Below are positions 18,499 through 29,394 of a stretch of 64,000 bases of DNA, piece by piece (positions within the stretch are counted from its first letter, which is position 1; each line of letters opens with the position of its first letter). Both the position numbers and the translations under genes were made by a program. The DNA comes from ZC4RG30 sp963726085 (GTDB lineage: Bacteria; Pseudomonadota; Gammaproteobacteria; Steroidobacterales; Steroidobacteraceae), in NCBI GenBank assembly GCA_963726085.1, contig CAVSAR010000002.1:62001-126000 (forward strand). Direction: 5' to 3'. The notes beneath the pieces were generated by a model. The model was not told the origin of the DNA and ran no database searches. It saw nothing but the letters and a program-made list of their open reading frames with translations.

Positions 18499-18499
<1 letters not shown>
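17705..18499 (+). CDS. livG: Branched-chain amino-acid ABC transporter ATPase LivG
   Basis: 264 residues, cytoplasmic. Walker A is GPNGAGKTS, the signature is LPYGSQRRLEI (a LivG-type variant of LSGGQ), and Walker B is LLLLDEPAAGMNP, with a switch histidine in LVEHDM. The Q-loop region FQNIRLFQSLSVFDNVRV is typical. GTG start inside the end of livM. The livF ATG uses the last base of its stop codon. Confidence 0.94.
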
Positions 18500-19206
<707 letters not shown>

Positions 19207-19212
19207 TCCGCC

Positions 19213-20613
19213 GTGGCTGACCCCAGACGACTGGGTATCGGGCTGGATTTCGGCACTTCGAACTCCGCAGTGGCCTGGTTCGACGGCACTGCGCTGCATA
19301 GTGTGCTGCTGGAGCCAGGCAGCCCCATCCTGCCCACCGCCGTGCATCTGGATCGCAACTATGCGGCGCTGACCGGCAGCCAGGCCATCGCCCTTTACGT
19401 GGAAGAGAACCGCGGCCGGCGCGTCGAGCTGGTGGCTGAGGTCATCGGCGAGACGGCGACCTCGGTGTCGGGCAACAATACCGGCGAGGATATTTCCCGT
19501 CTGGAAACCCGACGCCACACGGTGTACGGGCCACTGTACGACCGCACCTTGCCGGGGCGGCTTTTTCTGGGGCTCAAGCGCCTGCTGGGCGACCCGGAAA
19601 TGGAGCGGCTGGCCGTTTTCGAGCGCCATTACCGGCTAGTGGCGCTGCTGACGCCGATCCTGCAGCACGTGCGCGAACGGCTTGAGGCAGAGCAGGGGAG
19701 GCCATTGCCCCCAATTCATGTCGGGCGCCCGGTGGTCTTCGAAGGGAGGCATCCGGATCGCAACCAGATCGCCAGCGACCGCCTGGCCGAGGCCGTCGAT
19801 CACGCCGGCTTGCAGCTGGCGCAGTTCGGCTCCGAGCCGGTGGCTGCCACGCGCAGCTGGTTGTGGCGCGCCCAACCGGCAAACCCGGGCATCGCACTGA
19901 CGGTGGATTTTGGCGGTGGCACGCTCGACCTGAGCCTGGTGCATCACGACGCCGGGCGATTCGACGTGCTGGCGACCACGGGTGTGGCGTTAGGCGGCGA
20001 CCGGATCGACCGGCTGATCTTCGAGCACATGCTGTTTCCGCAGCTGGGGCAGGGCGAGCATTGGGTGCGACCCGTGGAGGGCCGCGAGGTCGATACGCTC
20101 TTTCCCTTCGAGGAGTTTGCCAGCGGTCTGCTCAACTGGCCCACGACATTCCTGCTCAGCCAGAACTACACGCGCGCCATGGTGGTGGACCGGATTTCCC
20201 GAGGCGGCCCGGGCAGCGAGAAGTTCCAGCGGCTGCTGGACCTGATTTCGTACAACTACAGCTACAACTGTTTCGCAGCGATCCGGCAGGCCAAGGCGCA
20301 GCTGTCCAATTTGGAGCACAGCGTCATCGACATTCCCGAGCTGAACTTGAGACTGCCTTTCTCGCGGGCCCAGTTCGATGCCATTCTGATGCCGGTACTG
20401 CAGCAGCTGCGCGACTCCATCCGGACCGTGCTGGGCAAGGCGGACGTGGCCGCGGCGCAGGTGGACGTGGTCATCCGGACCGGCGGCAGTTCGGAGATTG
20501 TCGCGGTTCGTACGCTGCTGGACGGGCTGTTCCCCGGCAAGGTCGTCGGCCATGATCCTTTCACCAGCGTTGCGTGCGGGTTGGCAATTGCCAGCTACCA
20601 TGGTTATCGCTGA
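19213..20613 (+). CDS. Hsp70-family protein, YegD type
   Basis: 466 residues with the actin/Hsp70 ATPase fold. The phosphate 1 motif GIGLDFGTSNSAVAWF is at the start, phosphate 2 is VDFGGGTLDLSLVH (about residue 230), and an adenosine-type motif RTGGSSEIVAV is near the end. The C-terminal substrate-binding and lid domains of DnaK are missing, as in E. coli YegD, whose function is poorly known. GTG start, 6 bp after livF. Placement behind a transporter operon is unusual and may simply reflect readthrough. No co-chaperone gene lies nearby. Confidence 0.87.
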   Translation: MADPRRLGIGLDFGTSNSAVAWFDGTALHSVLLEPGSPILPTAVHLDRNYAALTGSQAIALYVEENRGRRVELVAEVIGETATSVSGNNTGEDISRLETRRHTVYGPLYDRTLPGRLFLGLKRLLGDPEMERLAVFERHYRLVALLTPILQHVRERLEAEQGRPLPPIHVGRPVVFEGRHPDRNQIASDRLAEAVDHAGLQLAQFGSEPVAATRSWLWRAQPANPGIALTVDFGGGTLDLSLVHHDAGRFDVLATTGVALGGDRIDRLIFEHMLFPQLGQGEHWVRPVEGREVDTLFPFEEFASGLLNWPTTFLLSQNYTRAMVVDRISRGGPGSEKFQRLLDLISYNYSYNCFAAIRQAKAQLSNLEHSVIDIPELNLRLPFSRAQFDAILMPVLQQLRDSIRTVLGKADVAAAQVDVVIRTGGSSEIVAVRTLLDGLFPGKVVGHDPFTSVACGLAIASYHGYR

Positions 20614-20698
20614 AGAGTCGCCAGACTCACGCTCGGTGTTGCAATAGCGCACTGGTGCGCAGTCGCCCGCCCAAAAAACGCTCCGCGTCCGGTTTCGA

Positions 20699-20966
20699 AT
20701 GCCAGATATCTTGTTGTCCTACAGTCGAGAGGACAACGCGACCGCAACGCGATTCGCGGACGCATTCAAGCGCGCGGGATTCAGTGTCTGGTGGGACCAG
20801 GTGCTGCGCTCCGGCGAGACCTACGATCGAGACCAACGATGAAGTCACTGAACGGGCGCCGCGCGAGGCGAACGCAGTCGTGGTCCTCTGGTCGCGCCAC
20901 CCGGTGAATTCGCGCTGGGTTCGAATCATTACGACTGCGGAAAGGAAGCCGGACGAGCTAGGTTAA
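20699..20966 (+). pseudogene. TIR-domain gene remnant
   Basis: The ATG at 20699 begins a TIR domain: PDILLSYSREDNATATRF, then FKRAGFSVWWDQVLRSGETYD. A frame change near 20823 follows, and the match resumes as DEVTERAPREANAVVVLWS and NSRWVR before a stop at 20964-20966. Only the first 85 or so residues of the roughly 130-residue TIR fold remain, and no effector or sensor domain follows. TIR proteins serve as NAD-degrading effectors or as adaptors in signalling. This copy is truncated as well as shifted, so I call it a relic. It sits between yegD and a convergent SnoaL-like gene. Confidence 0.6.
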
Positions 20967-20967
20967 C

Positions 20968-21588
20968 TCAGAGCTCCAGTCCAGCCCATCCGTAGATTTC
21001 CTGGCAAAGCGCTTCGACAGTTTCCGGTTTGTCTTCTCCCGCCAGGTCATTACCAATTGGAAATCCCTGTCTGGAAAGCACCAGCGAGAGGCAACGGTAT
21101 GAAGCGCGATACCCGGTCAGTTCCTGTGCGTTCACGGTAAATGTTTGGCCTGGAACGCGCGCATGCAGTTCATCGCGCATGTAGATGACTTCAAACGACG
21201 AGAGTCTCCAGCCCTCACCGCGAAACTCGGCGCGATAGAACACGCGCGCGTGATTGGTGAGCATTACTTCGATGCCATCGAGTACAGCCGGGATGTCGAT
21301 GGCGATGACCATTGTCGCCACTGCGCGGTTGCCATTGACGCGCACTGACACCGGTCCGAGGCGATGCTTTGCCGGCACGCCACGGCGCGCCATCTCGCGC
21401 GAAGCGTCCACGAAGTCCGGTCCGCTGCCGGTGAACCAGCTGATGTGCACCGTGGAGTCCGGGTGGTAGCAGGACTTCATGCGTTCCCAGCGGCCCATGT
21501 CCCGGCACTCGCGTTCGGCGAGCACCAGCTGGGTAATCGCCGAAATGTGTGCGGCGGCCGCGACCATGGTCGCAGGCGCGGCGGTCAC
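20968..21588 (-). CDS. SnoaL-like (NTF2 fold) protein
   Basis: 206 residues. The N-terminal half (ITQLVLAERECRDMGRWERMKSCY, then HPDSTVHISWF) has the helix-then-strand start of SnoaL-like NTF2-fold proteins, a family of small cyclases, isomerases, dehydratases and subunits of ring-hydroxylating enzymes. The later part, EVIYMRDELHARVPG, continues as strands. It overlaps suhB by 4 bp at its start and is cotranscribed downstream of it. The role is unknown. It is not a close copy of the SnoaL-like proteins near 49 and 52 kb. Confidence 0.6.
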   Translation of the reverse strand: MTAAPATMVAAAAHISAITQLVLAERECRDMGRWERMKSCYHPDSTVHISWFTGSGPDFVDASREMARRGVPAKHRLGPVSVRVNGNRAVATMVIAIDIPAVLDGIEVMLTNHARVFYRAEFRGEGWRLSSFEVIYMRDELHARVPGQTFTVNAQELTGYRASYRCLSLVLSRQGFPIGNDLAGEDKPETVEALCQEIYGWAGLEL

Positions 21589-22394
21589 GGGTTGCCGGCC
21601 TCGCGCAGCGCTTCTGGCAGATGCGGCGCAATCGCTTCGAGCAGCGCATTGAACACGCGCGGCGTACCAGCAACGATGTTGCCGTTCTGCTTGTATTCGC
21701 CGCCGTCGAGCGTACCGACCAGGCCGCCCGCCTCGCGAATCAGCAGCGTGCCGGCGGCAGTGTCCCAGGCCTTCAGGCCGATCTCCCAGAATCCGTCGAT
21801 GCGACCAGCCGCGACATAGGCCAGGTCCAGCGATGCGGCGCCCGGCCGACGCAGTCCCGCGGCGCGCATCATCACTGTCTTCATCATGGCCATGTACGGA
21901 TCAAGATATTGCAGGTTCTCGCGATAGGGGAACCCTGTGCCGATCAGCGAACCCTCGAGCGTGCGCTGGCGACTGACGCGCAACCGGCGGTTTTCGAGAT
22001 AGGCGCCCTGGCCACGCGAGGACGTGAACAGTTCCTGTCGCATGGGGTCGTAGATGATTGCGTGCTCCATCTTGCCCGCGACTTGGCAGGCGATGGACAC
22101 GGCGAACTGCGGGAACCCGTGCATGAAATTGGTGGTGCCATCCAGCGGGTCGATGATCCAGGTGGTGTCGCTGTTGCCGCTGGCGCCACTCTCCTCGGCA
22201 AGGAAGGCGTGGTGCGGATAGGCCTCGCGCAGAATGCCGATGATCTCGGCCTCGGCCGCATGGTCGATGCTGGTGACGAAGTCGTTGAGGCCCTTGGACG
22301 CCGTCTCGACGCCTTCAAAGCGGGCCAGTCCGCGCACGATGATCTCGCCGGCCTTGCGGGCCGCCCGGACGGCAGTGTTGACGAAAGGATGCAT
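21585..22394 (-). CDS. suhB: Inositol-1-monophosphatase (SuhB)
   Basis: 269 residues, usual length. The metal-binding blocks are EESG (about 66-70), IIDPLDGTTNFMHGFPQF and the C-terminal WDTAAGTLLIREAGG. SuhB hydrolyses inositol monophosphate and in E. coli also joins the ribosomal RNA antitermination complex. The frame is open far upstream across trmJ, but the ATG at 22392-22394 (MHPFVNTAVRAARKAGEI) is the conserved family start. It is divergent from trmJ, with 25 bp between starts, the classic suhB-trmJ arrangement. Confidence 0.95.
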   Translation of the reverse strand: MHPFVNTAVRAARKAGEIIVRGLARFEGVETASKGLNDFVTSIDHAAEAEIIGILREAYPHHAFLAEESGASGNSDTTWIIDPLDGTTNFMHGFPQFAVSIACQVAGKMEHAIIYDPMRQELFTSSRGQGAYLENRRLRVSRQRTLEGSLIGTGFPYRENLQYLDPYMAMMKTVMMRAAGLRRPGAASLDLAYVAAGRIDGFWEIGLKAWDTAAGTLLIREAGGLVGTLDGGEYKQNGNIVAGTPRVFNALLEAIAPHLPEALREAGNP

Positions 22395-22419
22395 GGCTTC
22401 AGAATACCAGTTCGCACCC

Positions 22420-23162
22420 ATGGACCCGCTACCGATACGCTTTGTCCTCGTCGAAACGACGCACCCCGGCAATATCGGGGCAGTGGCGCGCGCCATGAAG
22501 AACATGGGCCTGACCGACCTGGTCCTGGTCAAGCCGCGGGAGTTTCCGCACCCGGAGGCCACGGCACGCGCTTCCGGGGCCGACGACCTGTTGCTGCGCG
22601 CGCGCGTGGTACCGACGCTGGCCGAGGCGATTGCCGATTGTGGCCTGGTCCTGGCCACCACTTCCCGCGAGCGCGATCACTACTTTCGCGTACTGGAGGC
22701 CCGGGAAGGAGCCGTGCGTGCGGTGCAGGAGGCGCGCGGCGCAGCCGGCGCCGTTGCCGTCGTGTTCGGCACCGAGCGCATGGCTTGTCGAACGAGCAGC
22801 TGCTGTCGGCGCACGCGTTGCTGTTCATTCCGTCCAATCCCGACTACACGTCGCTGAACGTTGCCATGGCCGCGCAGTTGATCGCCTACGAGATCCGCAT
22901 GGCGCAACACGCTCCACTGCAGCAGCTGGCCACGCGCGAGGCGCCGCTGGCAACGGCGGCGGACCTGGATCGGCTGTACGCCCATCTTGAGCAGGTGATG
23001 GACGAAGTGGGTTTTCGCGACCGCACGCAAAGCGGCACCAGCCTCATGGGACGCATCCGGCGCTTCCTCAACCGCGCCGAGCCCGACGCCAACGAGGTCA
23101 ACATCCTGCGCGGCATGCTCACCGCAGTGCAGAGCCGGCGCCGGCGCGCGGGCGGGGCATGA
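22420..23162 (+). CDS. trmJ: tRNA (cytidine/uridine-2'-O)-methyltransferase TrmJ, one indel
   Basis: SPOUT-family enzyme that methylates the ribose at position 32 of tRNAs. It starts at the ATG at 22420 (IRFVLVETTHPGNIGAVARAMKNMG is the SPOUT hallmark) and runs to FGTERM, where one G is missing near 22784. The match continues in the next frame as GLSNEQLLSAHALLFIPSNPDYTSLNVAMAAQ, the SAM-binding knot, then a C-terminal tail ending at 23162. Total about 247 codons, normal. The indel sits inside the catalytic knot, yet both sides are conserved, so sequence error is likely. It overlaps the following gene by 4 bp. Confidence 0.9.
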
Positions 23163-24632
23163 GCGCACGCATTTACCTGGACTACGCGGCCACCACACCG
23201 GTGGACCCGCGCGTCGCCGACTTCATGCATGAGGTGTTGTTGCAGGGGCTGGGCAACAGCGCCGCGGCCCATGCATCAGGCATGCAGGCCCATGGGCTGA
23301 TCGAGGCCGCGCGCCAGCAGGTGGCCGCACTGGTGGGCGTGCCGGGGCAGCAGGTGGTGTTTACCTCCGGCGCCACCGAGGCCGAACAACCTGGCCATCC
23401 TCGGGACCATGCAGGCGGCGCTGGAGATCGCGCGCGACGCGCACGTCATCTCGCTGGCCACCGAGCACAAGTCGGTGCTCGAACCGGTGCGCGAACTGGC
23501 GCGACGCGGTGTGGCCACCACGCTGCTCAAGCCCGGCAGCGATGGACTGCTTGACCCGGCGGTGCTCGAGAACGCCATCCGTCCGCAGACGCGACTGGTG
23601 TCGCTACTGCATGTGAACAACGAGACCGGCGTGGCCCAGGACCTGGCGGCCCTGTCACAGGTGTGCCAGAAGCACGGCGTACCGCTGCATGTGGATGCCG
23701 CGCAAAGCGCGGGCAAGTTGCCGCTCAACGTCGATGCAATCGCATTGCTGTCCTTTACCGCGCACAAGCTCGGCGGCCCGCAGGGCGTGGGCGCGCTGGT
23801 GGTGGCACCCGGCCATCGCGGGCGCATGCACAGCCAGATGTTCGGTGGCGCACACGAACGTGGGCTGCGCGCCGGCACACTGGCGACGCACCAGATCGCC
23901 GGATTTGGGCTGGCCTGCGCGCTGGCGGCCCAGTCGCGCGCCGCCGAATCGGCACGGGTTGGCGCCCTTCGTGACCAGCTGTGGCGCGGCCTGCACGCGC
24001 TGCCGGATGTCCTGCTCAACGGCCACCCCACGCAGCGCGCGCCAGGCATCCTCAATGTGTCGTTCCCGGGTGTGGAGGGGGAAGCCCTGTTCCTGGCCTT
24101 GCCCGGCCTGTTGCTGTCCACCGGATCGGCCTGCAATTCACGCAGTGGCGAACCCTCCTATGTGCTGCGTGCGCTGGGTCGCGACAGCCAGCTGGCGCAG
24201 AGTTCCCTGCGCTTTAGCCTCGGACGGGACACGACGGCCGCCCAGGTGGAGGCCGCGGTGGCAACGGTGGGCCGCGCCTACCTGCAGCTGCGCGCGGCGT
24301 CGCCCGCCAACGGGCCGCCCCTGCAGGACTGGGAAGGCCTGGAGGGCCACAGCTACGTGGGCGAAGCCGGCGAGGCACGCCTGGGCTGCTGGGTGCGGTT
24401 GGCAGTGCGCGTGCAGGATGGCGTGGTGGCCGATGCACGCGCCCAGGTCTACGGCTGCCCGCACACCCAGGCGGCGGGCCATCGCCTGGCGCAGCGCTTG
24501 CGCGGCCAGCCGCTGTCGTTGCCGCAGGCAGGCACACCTGAGGAATGGCGCGTTGCGGTGGATGCGCCCATTGAAAAACTGGGACGAATGCTCATTATCG
24601 AAGATGCGCTACGTGCGTTGCGCCCCACCTGA
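23159..24632 (+). CDS. Cysteine desulfurase (IscS/NifS type) with IscU-like C-terminal domain, one indel
   Basis: PLP enzyme taking sulfur from cysteine for Fe-S clusters and tRNA thiolation. The frame changes near 23382 (extra G before AACAACCTGGCC), otherwise the IscS core is complete: IYLDYAATTPVDPRV, FTSGATEA/NNLAILGT, HVNNETG, the PLP lysine in SFTAHKLGGPQGVGAL, and the active cysteine in LSTGSACNSRSGEPSYVLRALG. After the core, about 105 residues resemble IscU: GCWVRLAVRVQDGVVADARA, VYGCPHTQAAG, and a tail MLIIEDALRAL like IscU MLAEDAIKAA. The first and second IscU cysteines are kept, the third (IscU C106) and the Asp of CGDV are not. iscU, hscBA and fdx are absent here; iscA follows. 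Confidence 0.87.
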
Positions 24633-24648
24633 TAGGCTAAGGCTCGAT

Positions 24649-24972
24649 ATGGCAATTTCAGTGACACCCGCTGCAGCAGAACGTATCCAGAATTTCATCG
24701 CCGCCCGCGGTCATGGACTGGGATTGAAGCTGGGTGTGCGCAAGACCGGGTGCTCGGGTTTCGCCTATGTGGTCAATTACGCCGACCAGGCCGAGCCCAA
24801 GGACCACGTGTTCGAGGACCGCGGCGTCAAGGTATTCGTTGACCCTGACAGCCTCAAGCTGATTGACGGCACCACCGTGGATTTCGTGCGCCAGGGGCTC
24901 AACGAGGCTTTTCGCTTCCAGAACCCCAACATCAAGGGCGAGTGCGGCTGCGGCGAGAGCTTCAACGTTTAA
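24649..24972 (+). CDS. iscA: Iron-sulfur cluster assembly protein IscA
   Basis: A-type Fe-S carrier of 107 residues. The three conserved cysteines are present: GCSGFAY (C35 region) and GECGCGESF at the C-terminus. ISVTPAAAERIQNFI is the typical start. The ATG at 24649 has no obvious ribosome binding site. TG-A-TAGGCT at 24630-24638 could be an extended -10 that gives a very short leader. It follows the desulfurase gene by 16 bp. IscA and ErpA are hard to tell apart. The iscS neighbour favours IscA. Confidence 0.92.
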   Translation: MAISVTPAAAERIQNFIAARGHGLGLKLGVRKTGCSGFAYVVNYADQAEPKDHVFEDRGVKVFVDPDSLKLIDGTTVDFVRQGLNEAFRFQNPNIKGECGCGESFNV

Positions 24973-25010
24973 AAGTCCTTGAAAATCGGGGACTTCCGGA
25001 TCCCTTAAGA

Positions 25011-25040
25011 TTGCCGGGGAAGGCCGCCAACAGGTAAACT
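25011..25040 (+). promoter_or_regulatory. Candidate sigma-70 promoter for ndk
   Basis: TTGCCG (25011-25016) and TAAACT (25035-25040) are separated by 18 bp, 35 bp ahead of the ndk ATG. Both hexamers match 4 of 6 consensus positions. It sits in the roughly 100-bp gap after iscA, the natural place for the promoter of ndk-rlmN-pilF. Confidence 0.4.
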
Positions 25041-25074
25041 TCCGCTCTTTTCCCAAAGCCGGAGTCCCACTGTC

Positions 25075-25503
25075 ATGGCGCTTGAGCGCACCTTTTCCAT
25101 TGTTAAGCCCGACGGCGTTGCCAACAATCTCATCGGCCAGGTCTATGGCCGGTTCGAGAAGGCTGGCCTGCGTATTGTCGCCGCCCGGATGCTGCAACTG
25201 ACCCGCGCCCAGGCTGAAGGGTTCTATGCGGTGCACAAGGCACGGCCGTTCTTCAACGACCTGGTGGCCTACATGACCTCCGGTCCCATCATTGCCCAGG
25301 TGCTCGAGGGCGACAACGCCGTGCTCAAGCATCGCGACATCATGGGCGCCACCGATCCGAAGAAGGCTGCGCCGGGCACCATCCGCGCCGATCTGGCCGA
25401 GAGCATCGAGCGCAACGTGGTGCACGGTTCCGACTCGGCGGAAAATGCCGCCGTCGAGATCGCCTACTTCTTCAGCACGACGGATCTGTGCCCGCGCAGC
25501 TGA
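25075..25503 (+). CDS. ndk: Nucleoside diphosphate kinase
   Basis: 142 residues. It balances NTP pools by phosphotransfer through a phosphohistidine. ERTFSIVKPDGVANNLIG opens the protein, and the active site is NVVHGSDSAENAAVEI with the catalytic histidine followed by the usual GSDS. Full length and intact. It is the first gene of the conserved ndk-rlmN-pilF-hisS-yfgM-bamB-der series and overlaps rlmN by 16 bp. Confidence 0.97.
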   Translation: MALERTFSIVKPDGVANNLIGQVYGRFEKAGLRIVAARMLQLTRAQAEGFYAVHKARPFFNDLVAYMTSGPIIAQVLEGDNAVLKHRDIMGATDPKKAAPGTIRADLAESIERNVVHGSDSAENAAVEIAYFFSTTDLCPRS

Positions 25504-26608
25504 TCAACCTGCTGGGCCTGACCCGCTCCGAACTCGAGGCCTGGTGCGTCGAGCGCGGCGGCAAGCCATTTCGTGCCCGCCAGTTGATGCACTGGATGTA
25601 CAAGCGCGGCGCGACGCAGTTCGCCGAGATGACGGACCTGGCCAAGGCGTTTCGCGCGCAGCTGGCCGGCGAGGCCGAGATCCGGCTGCCGGAAATCGTC
25701 ACGCGCCAGGATGCGGCCGACGGCACCGTCAAGTGGGAACTCAAGGCCGATGCGGCCCAGGCCTTCGAGATGGTGTACATCCCGGAGACGGACCGCTCCA
25801 CCCTGTGCATCTCGTCGCAGGTGGGCTGTGCCCTGGACTGCGACTTCTGCTCTACCGGCAAGCAGGGATTCAACCGCAACCTCACGGCGGCGGAGATCGT
25901 CGGCCAGGTGTTCCTGGCGCAGCAGGAACTGGGGTTCAGGGCCGGTGACAACCGCCTGATCAGCAATGTGGTGCTGATGGGCATGGGCGAACCGCTGGCA
26001 AACTTCCGCAATGTACTGCCCGGCGGTGCGCATCCTGATGGATGACCTGGGATTTGATTTCTCGCGCCGGCGACTCACGCTGTCCACCAGTGGCCTGGTG
26101 CCGCAGATCTACAAGCTGGCCGAGGAGACCAACGTCGCCCTGGCGGTGTCGCTGCACGCACCGGATGACGAACTGCGCAGCGAGCTGGTGCCCATCAACC
26201 GTCGTCATCCCATCGCCGAGCTGCTCGACGCCTGCTGGCATTACATCGATGAGCAAAATGGCCGCAGCGTGACCTTCGAGTACGTGATGCTGGCCGGCGT
26301 CAACGATTCACCCGCACAGGCCCGGGCGCTGGCCCGCCTGCTCAAGGGGCATCCGGCCAAGGTCAATCTGATTCCGTTCAACCCGTTTCCCGGCACGCAA
26401 GTACCGCCGTTCCTCGCCCGAAGTGATCCTGGCGTTTCTCGACCAGGTGCTCAAGGGCGGGGTGATGGCAACGATCCGCAAGACGCGCGGGGATGACATC
26501 GACGCGGCCTGCGGACAGCTGGCCGGCCGGGTCACGGATCGCACGACCGCGCGCCTAGGGTCCAAGCGCGCCATTCCCGTCATTGCCGAACAAGTGGTGC
26601 GTTCATGA
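25488..26608 (+). CDS. rlmN: 23S rRNA/tRNA adenine-C2 methyltransferase RlmN, two indels
   Basis: Radical-SAM enzyme methylating A2503 of 23S rRNA and A37 of tRNA. GTG start at 25488 inside ndk. The Fe-S motif is CALDCDFC (CX3CX2C), followed by STGKQGFNRNLTAAEIVGQV. An extra G near 26024 shifts the frame before AVRILMDDLGF, and another near 26402 before YRRSSPEVILAFL. The C-terminal catalytic segment TIRKTRGDDIDAACGQLAG includes the methyl-carrying cysteine. About 372 codons in all, close to the E. coli length. Both breaks are single insertions with conserved flanks. It overlaps pilF by 4 bp. Confidence 0.92.
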
Positions 26609-27395
26609 TGCAATTGAGGCTGGCTGCGATGGCATTGGCGTTGGCCGCACTGGTCGGCTGCGTCACCACCGGAGACACGCGCCCCAAGTCCGACAAGGAC
26701 GCGGCCATCGCCAACGTGAAGCTCGGCGTCGCCTACATGCAGCAGGGCAATCTGGCGCTGGCCAAGGACAAACTGGAACGCGCCGAAAAGCAGGATCCAA
26801 AGAACCTCCAGGTGCATACGTCCCTGGCGTTCCTGTACGAGAAGCTCAACAAGCCCGAGGAGGCGGAAAGGCAGTACCAGGAAGCCCTGCGCCTGGCGCC
26901 CGAGAGCGCCGATGTGGCCAATAACTACGCGGTATTCCAGTGCCGCGCCGGCAAGGTCGACCACGCCATTAAGCTGTTTGACACCGCCGCGCAGGACAAG
27001 CTCTACAGCACGCCCTGGGCGGCATACACCAACGCTGCGGTTTGCCTGCGCGCCAACAAGCGCGGCGCCGAAGCCGTGCCCTACCTGGAGCACGCCCTGC
27101 AGCTGCGGCCCAATTATGCCGAAGCGGTGCTGGAACTCAGTGACCTGCAGCTGGAGCTGGGCCACCCGGACCTGGCCCAGAATACGGTGGATCGTTACCT
27201 GTCGATGGGGCAGGCGTCGCCGGAAGTGCTGCTGGTGGGCGTGCGCGCGGCGATCGTGCGTGGGGATCGCAGCGCGGCTGAAAACTACGCGCGTCGCCTG
27301 CGTCGTGATTTCCCCAATTCCGCGTCGACCCAGGTGCTGCCGCAGTTGCTGCAGCCGCAGGCGGTGCCCCCAGGAAATACCCGCGGCGGGTCGAA

Positions 27396-27399
<4 letters not shown>
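26605..27399 (+). CDS. pilF: Type IV pilus biogenesis TPR lipoprotein PilF
   Basis: 264 residues. The lipoprotein signal (ALAALVGCVTTG, lipobox LVGC) is followed by consecutive tetratricopeptide repeats, recognisable by A-Y/W-P spacing (KLGVAYMQQGNLALAKDKLERAEKQ, SLAFLYEKLNKPEEAERQYQEAL). PilF is the pilotin that helps the PilQ secretin reach the outer membrane. Its place between rlmN and hisS is conserved in Pseudomonas relatives, which is the main reason for choosing PilF over a generic TPR protein. Confidence 0.9.
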
Positions 27400-28689
<1,290 letters not shown>

Positions 28690-28701
28690 AGAGGTATACG
28701 A

Positions 28702-29394
28702 GTGGAACTGCTTTCCGAAGAAGAACAATGGGAACAGCTCAAGCGCTGGCTGCGGGAAAACGGCCCGTCCATTCTGGTCATGGTCATCCTGGGCCTGCTG
28801 GCGGTGGCTGGCTGGCGCTGGTGGCAGTCGCGCGGCGAACAAAGCCAGATTGCCGCTGGCTTGGCCTTCGAGAACATCCTCAAGACCTTTGATTCCGGCA
28901 AGGGCGACCAGGCGCTGGCGCAGATCGAGCAACTGCGCAAGGATTACCCCAAGTCCGGCTATGTGGCTTCGGCGGACCTGGCTGCCGCGCGCGTCTTCGT
29001 GGCGCGCAATGAGCTGGACAAGGCCGTGGAGCGGCTCGAGCGTGTTACCAACAGCGCGGTGGACGTGCAGCTGCGCCCCATCGCACGCCTGCGCCTGGCG
29101 CGCGTTCAGGCCGCGCAGGGCAAGCATGACCTGGCGTTGACCACGCTGGCGGCCATCAGCGCTGCTGACGTGGGCAAGTACCAGGCCGCCTACACCGAGA
29201 CCCGCGGCGACATCCTGCTGTCCAAGGGCGATCGGGCTGGCGCGCTGCGCGAATATGAGGCGGCGCTCAAGCTGCAGCCGCCCGATCAGCCCGGCAGCAG
29301 CGTGGCGGCGCTGCTGGACCTCAAGATCAACGACCTGCGTCCGGTGGCAACGGCAACGGCGCCGGCACCGGTCAAGGCACCAGCGGCACCATGA
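28702..29394 (+). CDS. yfgM: YfgM-family tetratricopeptide membrane protein
   Basis: 230 residues. A short cytoplasmic N-terminus (LLSEEEQWEQLKRWLRENG), one membrane helix at about residues 22-42, then a periplasmic TPR domain (ALAQIEQLRKDYPKSGYVASAD, AARVFVARNELDKAVERLE). YfgM associates with the Sec translocon and periplasmic chaperones. In E. coli it lies in the same hisS-yfgM-bamB-der order. An Ala/Pro-rich tail ends the protein. It overlaps bamB by 4 bp. Confidence 0.9.
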   Translation: MELLSEEEQWEQLKRWLRENGPSILVMVILGLLAVAGWRWWQSRGEQSQIAAGLAFENILKTFDSGKGDQALAQIEQLRKDYPKSGYVASADLAAARVFVARNELDKAVERLERVTNSAVDVQLRPIARLRLARVQAAQGKHDLALTTLAAISAADVGKYQAAYTETRGDILLSKGDRAGALREYEAALKLQPPDQPGSSVAALLDLKINDLRPVATATAPAPVKAPAAP

